Source of the DNA: Microbacterium sp. MYb45
Lineage (GTDB): Bacteria; Actinomycetota; Actinomycetes; Actinomycetales; Microbacteriaceae
DNA: 64,000 bases
Direction of reading: 5' to 3'
NCBI RefSeq assembly: GCF_002979655.1
Contig: NZ_PCPG01000002.1
Location: forward strand, 124,001 to 188,000
The notes beneath the pieces are model-generated. The model saw nothing but the letters and a program-made list of their open reading frames with translations. It searched no databases and was not told the DNA's origin. Below, piece by piece: positions 58,394-64,000 of this stretch. Made by a program: the position numbers and the translations under genes. Position 1 is the stretch's first letter, and each line of letters opens with the position of its first letter.

Positions 58394-60013
58394 ATGACGA
58401 TTCCGACTGCGCCACCGCCCCCCGCCGACCACGCCGCTCCGGCCACCGGCACACCGGGCACCGGCAGCCCTCGCGGAGCCGAGCGATTCCTCCTCTGGGT
58501 CGCCGGTCTCGGCGTCGCCCGGTCCGAGGGATGGCTGGGCGGTGTCTCGGCGGGCATCGCCGCCCGCCTGCGCATCGATCCCCTGATCGTCCGCGGCGTC
58601 CTCGTGGTCGCGGCCCTCTTCGGCCTGCCGGTCATCTTCCTGTACGCCGCAGCCTGGGCGCTGCTGCCGGATGTCGACGGACGCGTGCACGTCCGCGATC
58701 TGCTCCGCCGCGACTACCAGCCGGTGCAGTGGGGCATCCTCGCGATGGCCGTCATCGGCCTGTTCCCGACCGCTCCGCTCGCCGGCCGCCTCTTCGGACT
58801 CGGCTACGACGGCTGGTCGGCCCTGTCTCTCATGAGCTGGATCATCGGCCTCGTCCTCGTCGCCGTCCTGCTCATCCTCATCGTGCGTGCTGCGAGCCGC
58901 ACCCCGGGTGCTTCCGCGCCGGATCTGCCGATGGCTTCCGCAGATCCGGCGGCCCCGGCCGCGTCCGTCGCCCTCGGTGGTTCGGGTACCGCCGAGGCGA
59001 CGGACGCCACACTCCCGTACGGCGCGTACGCTCCGGCGGATGCGGACACCGTGGTTGCGGACTCCGCCATCTCGGCCGAGGTCGGGGCATCCGACCTCCC
59101 GCCGCTCGACCCGGCAGCGACCGCGGCGATCCCACCGGCGCCTCCCGCCCCCCTGCCTCCCGGCTCGCAGGACCCCGCCGCCCTCGAGGCCTGGCGCGGC
59201 CAGCACGCCGCCTGGAAGGAACAGGACCAGGCATGGCGACGCCAGCAGCAGGACATCGAGCGCGCCGCCCGCGATCAGCTGCGCCGCGAGCGCCAGGCCG
59301 AGGCCGCCGTCTTCGCCTCCGAGGCAGCCGAGCGTCGGCGCATCCGCCGCGCATCGAACCCGCGCGCGGGCTTCGCATTCGCCGCGACCATCCTCGGTCT
59401 CGCGATCATCACGGGGGCGGCAGTCGGCCTCGTCGCGGGTGGCGACGTGGTCGGCACCGCGCTCGGACTGCTCGCCGCCGCCCTCATCCTGGCGCTCGGG
59501 ATGATCGTCGCCGGGGCTTTCCGTCGACGCAGCGGCTTCCTGGCCTTCATCACCGTGCTCACGCTGGTGAGCGGGCTCGTCGTCGGGGGGTTCTCCACCC
59601 TGCAGGGCTTCAGCCTCGGCTGGGCGTCGGTCACGAACTACCGTGCGGAGCACATCCGGCAGCCGTTCGGCGAGCTCAACGTGACTCTGAATCAGCATGA
59701 CGACGCGCCCCGGCCGATCGTGATCGAGAAGGGCTCCGGCGCGACCAACATCTACGTCGATCAGGGTGTCCAGCTGCAGCTGCGTGCGACCGTCGACACG
59801 GCGGACATCACCTGGACCCGCGTCGACGCGGAGTACTACAACGTCATCGATTCCGGCACCTGGGCGGGCACGCGGCGCGACGGGGAGTCGGTCGTCGCCG
59901 AGAACATCTCTGCGGAGAACGTGTCGACGACCACCATCCAGCCCGTCACCATCGATCAGAACAGCGGCGAGATCTCCATCACCGTCGTCGAGCCGAAGAA
60001 AGAAGACCAGTGA
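58394..60013 (+). CDS. PspC-like membrane protein, LiaF-type
   Basis: 539 residues: PspC domain (GWLGGVSAGIAARLRIDPLIV, about 46-66) and two to three TM segments, an Ala/Pro-rich loop, a charged helix (about 275-320, Glu/Arg/Gln-rich, coiled-coil), four further TM segments and a beta-rich extracytoplasmic C-terminus (INSG-like NQNSGEISITVVE) as in LiaF/DUF4097 proteins. Divergent from the kinase/regulator pair, and together resembling LiaFSR envelope-stress control. CAGGAT 6 nt before the ATG. Confidence 0.85.
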   Translation: MTIPTAPPPPADHAAPATGTPGTGSPRGAERFLLWVAGLGVARSEGWLGGVSAGIAARLRIDPLIVRGVLVVAALFGLPVIFLYAAAWALLPDVDGRVHVRDLLRRDYQPVQWGILAMAVIGLFPTAPLAGRLFGLGYDGWSALSLMSWIIGLVLVAVLLILIVRAASRTPGASAPDLPMASADPAAPAASVALGGSGTAEATDATLPYGAYAPADADTVVADSAISAEVGASDLPPLDPAATAAIPPAPPAPLPPGSQDPAALEAWRGQHAAWKEQDQAWRRQQQDIERAARDQLRRERQAEAAVFASEAAERRRIRRASNPRAGFAFAATILGLAIITGAAVGLVAGGDVVGTALGLLAAALILALGMIVAGAFRRRSGFLAFITVLTLVSGLVVGGFSTLQGFSLGWASVTNYRAEHIRQPFGELNVTLNQHDDAPRPIVIEKGSGATNIYVDQGVQLQLRATVDTADITWTRVDAEYYNVIDSGTWAGTRRDGESVVAENISAENVSTTTIQPVTIDQNSGEISITVVEPKKEDQ

Positions 60014-60321
60014 TGAGCACTCCCACGACCACCGAACCGACCACCGCGCCGCGCACCCGCTGGGCCGCCATCATCTGGGGACTGCTGTTCGCGACCATCG
60101 CGGCCCTCGCGCTCGGCCAGCTCGCCGACCCTTCCCGACGGGAGACGATCGCGGACGCACTGATGACCATGACGCCCACGACGATCACCGCGATCGTCCT
60201 GCTCACCGCCGGTGTGCTGCTGCTCGTCGGCGGGGCCGCCGGCCTCATCCGCCGTGCACAGCGCAAGCTGGCGGCCGCATCCCACCCGCAGCAGGAAGTG
60301 GCCGCGCCCTTCGCCGAGTAG
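60013..60321 (+). CDS. small membrane protein, two TM segments
   Basis: 102 residues: Thr/Pro-rich N-terminus, TM1 (WAAIIWGLLFATIAALALGQ), TM2 (TAIVLLTAGVLLLVGGAAGL) and a basic region after it. No family recognised. The ATG overlaps the stop of the PspC-like gene (TGATG), so it belongs to that envelope-stress unit. Confidence 0.75.
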   Translation: MSTPTTTEPTTAPRTRWAAIIWGLLFATIAALALGQLADPSRRETIADALMTMTPTTITAIVLLTAGVLLLVGGAAGLIRRAQRKLAAASHPQQEVAAPFAE

Positions 60322-60331
60322 CCTTGTCCGC

Positions 60332-61072
60332 ATGGCGAATCAGGGAAGACGGCCCGCGAAGGGCGCAGGCCGCGGCACGCCCGTACGGCGCAACAAGGCC
60401 GCCCCCGCCGAGCGGTTCCCCCCGCAGAAGCCCAAGAAGAAGACGGCCAAGGTCGTCTTCGACGCCCCGCAGTCCGAGCCCGAGGCACCGCGCACCTTCC
60501 GATTGGGCGCGGTGCCCGGTGCGACTCCGGGCAAGTGGATCGATGCGTGGAAGCAGCGGATGCCGCGCGTGCCGCTCGAGCTCGTCCCGATCGAGGCGGC
60601 CACGCAGCGCGCCGCCCTCGACCAGCTGGATGCGGCGCTGGTGCGACTGCCGCTCACGGACGACTCGCTGCACATCATCCCCCTGTACGACGAGGTCCCG
60701 GTGGTCGTGGCCGCCGCCGACTCGCACCTGATGGCGGTCGAGGAGCTCACGTCCGCCGACCTGGAGGGCGAGGTCGTGATCGGCCTGACCGACGACGTGC
60801 TCGGACCGCTCGACCTCCCCGGCACCACGCCGGCGGGCTTCGCCGCCCTGCCGACCCACGAGGCGATCGCGACCGCGGCATCGGGAGTCGGCATCGTGGT
60901 CGTCCCGATGTCACTCGCTCGCATGCATCACCGCAAGGATGCCGACCACCGCATCCTGGCTGAAGGACCGACCTCGACCGTCGCCCTCGTCTGGCCGCGC
61001 GAGCGCACCACGCCCGACGTCGAGACGTTCGTCGGCATCGTCCGCGGCCGCACGGCGAACTCCTCCCGGTGA
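60332..61072 (+). CDS. LysR substrate-binding-domain protein without HTH
   Basis: 246 residues. Residues about 45-240 match the LysR effector fold (RLGAVPGATPGKWIDAWKQR, LYDEVPVVVAAADSHL, GIVVVPMSLARMHH). There is no helix-turn-helix; instead the first 45 residues are Lys/Arg/Pro-rich (RRPAKGAGRGTPVRR, KPKKKTAK). It may bind a ligand and nucleic acid through the basic tail; this is inference. The ATG follows TAGCCT by 7 nt, whose TAG is the upstream stop. Confidence 0.7.
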   Translation: MANQGRRPAKGAGRGTPVRRNKAAPAERFPPQKPKKKTAKVVFDAPQSEPEAPRTFRLGAVPGATPGKWIDAWKQRMPRVPLELVPIEAATQRAALDQLDAALVRLPLTDDSLHIIPLYDEVPVVVAAADSHLMAVEELTSADLEGEVVIGLTDDVLGPLDLPGTTPAGFAALPTHEAIATAASGVGIVVVPMSLARMHHRKDADHRILAEGPTSTVALVWPRERTTPDVETFVGIVRGRTANSSR

Positions 61073-61095
61073 CCGGCGACGGTCGTCGCGCTCGT

Positions 61096-61101
61096 TAGAA
61101 T
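61096..61101 (+). promoter_or_regulatory. consensus -10 of a leaderless mRNA
   Basis: TAGAAT (61096-61101) lies exactly 6 nt before the ATG at 61108, with no ribosome-binding site between. The clearest example of the TANNNT-N6/7-start pattern seen at many genes here. Confidence 0.6.
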
Positions 61102-61107
61102 CTCCTG

Positions 61108-61824
61108 ATGGCCTCGCTCCTCTACGTCTGCGTGCGTCCCGAGCTCGGGGCGGCGGATGCTGAGCACGCCTCGTTCCGGCGGGCGCTCGGCGCCGACGTG
61201 GTCGACCGGCTCGACCTGCTGCAGACGCCGCTCGACCTCGAGCGCGCGCGGGCCTATCGGGGCATCGTCGTCGGCGGTTCGCCGTACAACGTCTCCGACA
61301 CCGTGAAGTCCCCGGAGCAGCTGCGCGTCGAGGCCGACCTGCGCACCCTGGCCGATGCGGCCGTCGCGTCCGAAGTCGCCGTGTTCTTCACGTGCTTCAG
61401 CATCGGCGTCGTGACCCGCATGCTCGGCGGAGAGGTCGTCACCGACACCCCGGAGCCCGCGAGCGCCACGGTCATCGACGTCACGCCCGAGGGTGCAGCC
61501 GACCCGGTGTTCGGCCCCAGCGGGCCCGCTCTCACGGTCTTCACGGCACACAAGGAGAGCGCGGCGCACTCCCCGCCCGGCGCCGTGCTGCTCGCGACCA
61601 ACGACGCATGCCCGGTGCAGGCCTACCGCGTGGGCACGCATCTGTACGCGGCACAGTTCCACCCCGAGCCCACTCCCCGCGACTTCGCCGACCGGATGAC
61701 GTTCTACCGCACCACCGGCTACTTCGACCCCGACGAGTTCGACGCGGTGCAGCAGCAGGTGCTCGCGGCATCCGTCACCGAGGGCGCGGCGCTCCTCCGC
61801 CGGTTCGCCGAAACGTTCGCCTGA
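61108..61824 (+). CDS. class I glutamine amidotransferase
   Basis: 238 residues: GGSPYNVSD loop, nucleophile Cys in VFFTCFSIGVV (in place of GICxG, so the elbow is atypical) and the His/Glu of AAQFHPEPTPRDF. GuaA-like amidotransferase domain alone, without a partner domain; it may hydrolyse a gamma-glutamyl or similar amide. Its stop lies in the first of three 14-bp repeats. Confidence 0.82.
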   Translation: MASLLYVCVRPELGAADAEHASFRRALGADVVDRLDLLQTPLDLERARAYRGIVVGGSPYNVSDTVKSPEQLRVEADLRTLADAAVASEVAVFFTCFSIGVVTRMLGGEVVTDTPEPASATVIDVTPEGAADPVFGPSGPALTVFTAHKESAAHSPPGAVLLATNDACPVQAYRVGTHLYAAQFHPEPTPRDFADRMTFYRTTGYFDPDEFDAVQQQVLAASVTEGAALLRRFAETFA

Positions 61825-61862
61825 GTCAGCCCGCCTGAGTCAGCGCGCCTGAGTCAGCCGGC
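61821..61862. repeat. three 14-bp repeats between convergent genes
   Basis: CTGAGTCAGCCCGC (61821), CTGAGTCAGCGCGC (61835) and CTGAGTCAGCCGGC (61849). Each contains quasi-palindromic CTGA-G-TCAG. The TGA of the first ends the plus-strand gene (61822-61824) and the TCA of the third is the stop of the minus-strand gene (61854-61856). Confidence 0.8.
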
Positions 61863-62324
61863 TGCCCCGTCGCGTAGCAGAGCCACTCGCTCCCGCAGGT
61901 ATGCCTCCAGCGGCATGAAGCCTCCGGCCGCGCTCCAGCGCACCGACGGCACCCCGTCGACCAGGGCCAGCGGACCGGACGAGCCCCCGGCGTCCACGGC
62001 GTCCACGTCGATCACGCTCCACCCCACGTGCACGACGTCACCCTCGTCGAACCCGCCACGCAGCGCCTCGGCCCGACGCTCGGCCCGCTCGCGAGCCGAC
62101 TCGGCCGTGTAGCCGCGGCGGCCGGGATCGGCAGCCCGCAGCACTTCGGCGGTGGCCAGCGCGTGCGTGTCGGTCAGCAGCAGCGCCCCGAGATGCCAGG
62201 CTTCGCCGACGCGCACGATGCGGCGCCCGCGCCACCGCGAATCGCGCTGCTCGCCCAGCCCCTCTTTCGGGGCGCCGGCGAGATCGGCCACAGCCGCGGT
62301 CAGCAGCGCCGATGCGGTGGTCAC
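61854..62324 (-). CDS. conserved hypothetical protein
   Basis: 156 residues, soluble, Ala/Arg/Glu-rich, no recognised domain. A long amphipathic helix (AESARERAERRAEALRGGF) is visible, then a beta stretch (VHVGWSVIDVDAVDAGG). Starts within the stop of the antiporter gene (ATGA at 62321-62324), so it is translated from the same mRNA and may be an accessory subunit; nothing proves this. Confidence 0.7.
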   Translation of the reverse strand: MTTASALLTAAVADLAGAPKEGLGEQRDSRWRGRRIVRVGEAWHLGALLLTDTHALATAEVLRAADPGRRGYTAESARERAERRAEALRGGFDEGDVVHVGWSVIDVDAVDAGGSSGPLALVDGVPSVRWSAAGGFMPLEAYLRERVALLRDGAAG

Positions 62325-63535
62325 AGTTCCCCCTGCACAGCCTCGCCCGCGCGTGCCGGTCCGACGACCTCCGCGCGATCGCCGCGCAGCGTCATCCCGA
62401 TCAGCGGATACAGCAGCACCGAGAGCATGCCGGCCCCGACCAGCGCGGCGGCTGTGCCCGTGTCGAGCATGTCCTGATCCACACCGATCGCGGTGACCGC
62501 GACGATGATCGGCAGACCGGTGGCGGCCAGCAGCCCGAGCGCTGCCCGGTCGCGGACGCTCATCCCCGCGGGAGCCGAGAGCTGCGCCGCCGCACCGCGG
62601 ATCACGAGCAGGGCGATCAGGAAGATCGGCACCAGCGCCAGCGCGGTGGGTGAGGTGAGCAGCGCTTGCAGGTCGAACGTGACACCGGTGTAGAGGAAGA
62701 AGATCGGCACCAGGAAGCCGAAGGCGATGGCCTCGATCTTGCTCTCGATCTGCTCGGCGGACTCCTTCGGCGCGCGCGTCATGATGATGCGCCAGACCGC
62801 ACCGGCCACGAACGCACCGAGCAGCATGTCGAGGTCGAGCATCACGCTCAGCCCCACGAGCGCCGCGATGAGGAGGATCACGAACCGCACCCCGAACTGG
62901 TCGGACGTGTGCAGTGTGGCGAGGACGATGCGGTGGAGTCGGCCGTGGGGCACGCGATGCGCCAGCAGCACCGCGAGGCCTGCCAGCACCACGAAGGTCA
63001 GCAGCACGGCTGTGGCGATCGGCGTGGTCCGCGTGCTCAGGAAGATCGAGATCGCGATCAGGGGCAGGAACTCCCCGACGGCCCCGATCGTGCTGATCGC
63101 TCGCCCGAAAGGCGTGTCCAGCTCGCGGGCATCGCGCAGGATCGGCATCAGCGTGCCCAGCGCCGTGGAGCTGAGCGCGATGCCCACGACCACCATCCCC
63201 TCGCCCGGAGCGAAGAAGAAGCCGAGGCCGATGCCCAGCAGCACGCTGAGGAGCCAGCCGGCCGATGCCCGTGCGAGCGGCTTTCCGGCCACCATCTTGA
63301 AGTCGATCTCGGTGCCGGCGACGAAGAACAGCAGCGCCAGGCCGAAGTCGCTGAGCTTCTCCAGCAGCGGGCCGGGCTCGACCCAGCCGAGCACCGCCGG
63401 TCCGACGAGGATGCCGAGCACGAGCTCGAACACGACGATCGGCACCCGCACCACGGGGCGCACGCCCCGGGCGAGCAGGGGCGCCGCAACGGCCAGCAGG
63501 GGGATCAGCACCAGGCCGAGGTCACTCGCTTCCAC
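62321..63535 (-). CDS. CPA2-type cation:proton antiporter (KefB-like)
   Basis: 404 residues with 12 or so membrane segments: VFELVLGILVGPAVLGWV at the start, LALLFFVAGTEIDFKM, SSTALGTLMPILRDARELDTP and IFFLYTGVTFDLQALL. The Asp in AGTEIDF is the ion-binding acid of the family. There is no C-terminal TrkA-N domain. The GTG start follows TACTCT by 7 nt. Co-transcribed with the 156-residue hypothetical gene. Confidence 0.88.
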   Translation of the reverse strand: MEASDLGLVLIPLLAVAAPLLARGVRPVVRVPIVVFELVLGILVGPAVLGWVEPGPLLEKLSDFGLALLFFVAGTEIDFKMVAGKPLARASAGWLLSVLLGIGLGFFFAPGEGMVVVGIALSSTALGTLMPILRDARELDTPFGRAISTIGAVGEFLPLIAISIFLSTRTTPIATAVLLTFVVLAGLAVLLAHRVPHGRLHRIVLATLHTSDQFGVRFVILLIAALVGLSVMLDLDMLLGAFVAGAVWRIIMTRAPKESAEQIESKIEAIAFGFLVPIFFLYTGVTFDLQALLTSPTALALVPIFLIALLVIRGAAAQLSAPAGMSVRDRAALGLLAATGLPIIVAVTAIGVDQDMLDTGTAAALVGAGMLSVLLYPLIGMTLRGDRAEVVGPARAGEAVQGEL

Positions 63536-63621
63536 GAGACTCAGAGTAGCGAGTCGCCTCCCGCGATTCGCCCCCGCTCAGCATCCACGGCAGAATCGAT
63601 GCACACCCTCGAGGAGCCCCC

Positions 63622-64000
63622 ATGTCTCAGCCCGATACCGCCCGCCTGCTGATCGCCTGCGACGACCAGCCCGGCATCGTCGCCGCTGTCGCCGGTGTGC
63701 TCGCCCAGCACGGCGCGAACATCATCTCGCTCGATCAGCACTCCACCGATTCCGAGGGCGGACGCTTCTTCCAGCGCACCGTGATCCACCTCGACGGTCT
63801 CTCCGCCGCGCGCCCGGCCCTCGAAGCCGACATCGCCGTCGTCGCCGAGCGCTTCGGCATGGAATGGTCACTGCACGATGTGGCCCGCCGCAAGCGCGTC
63901 GCGATCTTCGTCTCCAAGTACGACCACTGCCTGATGGAACTGCTGTGGCGCACGCAGCGCGGCCAGCTCGATATCGACATCACGATGGTCGTCTCCAACC
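63622..64000 (+). CDS. purU: formyltetrahydrofolate deformylase, 3' partial
   Basis: 126 complete codons are visible before the right edge. N-terminal ACT domain (RLLIACDDQPGIVAAVAGVL, residues 8-27; NIISLDQHSTDSEGGRFFQR) followed by the start of the formyl hydrolase domain (KRVAIFVSKYDHCLMELLWR). It releases formate from 10-formyl-THF, balancing one-carbon units. GAGGAG precedes the ATG at 63622. Confidence 0.95.
   Translation, partial: MSQPDTARLLIACDDQPGIVAAVAGVLAQHGANIISLDQHSTDSEGGRFFQRTVIHLDGLSAARPALEADIAVVAERFGMEWSLHDVARRKRVAIFVSKYDHCLMELLWRTQRGQLDIDITMVVSN

Noticed and set aside
1..64000. Mobile elements or genomic island boundary
   Set aside because: No transposase, integrase, terminal repeats or attachment site was found; the one tRNA-like element has no integrase or direct repeat nearby.

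Overview
The window is a high-GC, densely packed actinobacterial chromosome segment. Codon usage, the adjacent DUF4229 and menA genes, the ATGA-overlapped operons and the many leaderless-looking starts fit Microbacteriaceae, most likely Microbacterium; this is inference, because no rRNA or other marker gene is present. I see no transposase, integrase, prophage or CRISPR array. Both window edges cut genes: a nucleotidyltransferase on the left and purU on the right.

Layout. 1-6 kb: a YtrA-type GntR/membrane-protein operon with its own palindromic operator, a divergent MFS/TetR pair, a Fic protein behind a perfect 14-bp-arm palindrome, a truncated monooxygenase remnant and arfB. 6.2-15.9 kb: an iron/siderophore locus made of an AraC regulator, tandem activator sites next to a DtxR/IdeR iron box, a complete FecBCD-type importer, a heterodimeric exporter-fold ABC pair whose two NBDs have lost complementary motifs, and a siderophore-interacting reductase. 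A tRNA-like element follows. 16-21.5 kb: a WYL regulator with a DrrAB-type ABC exporter, then a TetR-controlled SDR and a frameshifted zinc-independent alcohol dehydrogenase.

21.5-27.8 kb: a five-gene reverse-strand operon for a nonulosonic (sialic-acid-like) glycopolymer: family 2 glycosyltransferase, polysialyltransferase-like protein, CMP-nonulosonate synthetase fused to a HAD phosphatase, NeuB and DUF6716. It is preceded by a gene-free region of about 300 nt holding five inverted repeats. 28-37 kb: DUF4229/menA, cupin, an autoregulated winged-helix protein, an AsnC regulator divergent from DUF6421, an SDR, an MFS transporter followed by a 19-bp hairpin-repeat array, and a threonine-aldolase-like enzyme.

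37.4-44 kb: a six-gene gamma-glutamylation catabolic operon (APC permease, gamma-glutamyl hydrolase, SDR, glutamine-synthetase-like ligase, aldehyde dehydrogenase, FadR-type regulator). It has an alcohol dehydrogenase-type SDR and no amine oxidase, which points to an amino alcohol such as ethanolamine rather than putrescine. 44-55 kb: DUF4916 Nudix-like protein, esterase, ABC-F ATPase, Lhr helicase, a YefM-YoeB toxin-antitoxin pair, an EI24 protein and a Nei/Fpg glycosylase. 54-64 kb: WYL regulator with alpha/beta hydrolase, a hexapeptide-repeat protein, a PspC-type histidine kinase/response regulator facing a LiaF/PspC-like membrane protein, a LysR-effector-domain protein without HTH, a class I amidotransferase, a CPA2 antiporter and purU.

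I found no single wholly unknown multi-gene system. The strongest leads are the complementary degenerate ABC heterodimer in the siderophore locus, the structured leader of the nonulosonate operon, and the predicted amino-alcohol branch of gamma-glutamyl catabolism. Operator calls rest on inverted or direct repeats read by eye and are untested.
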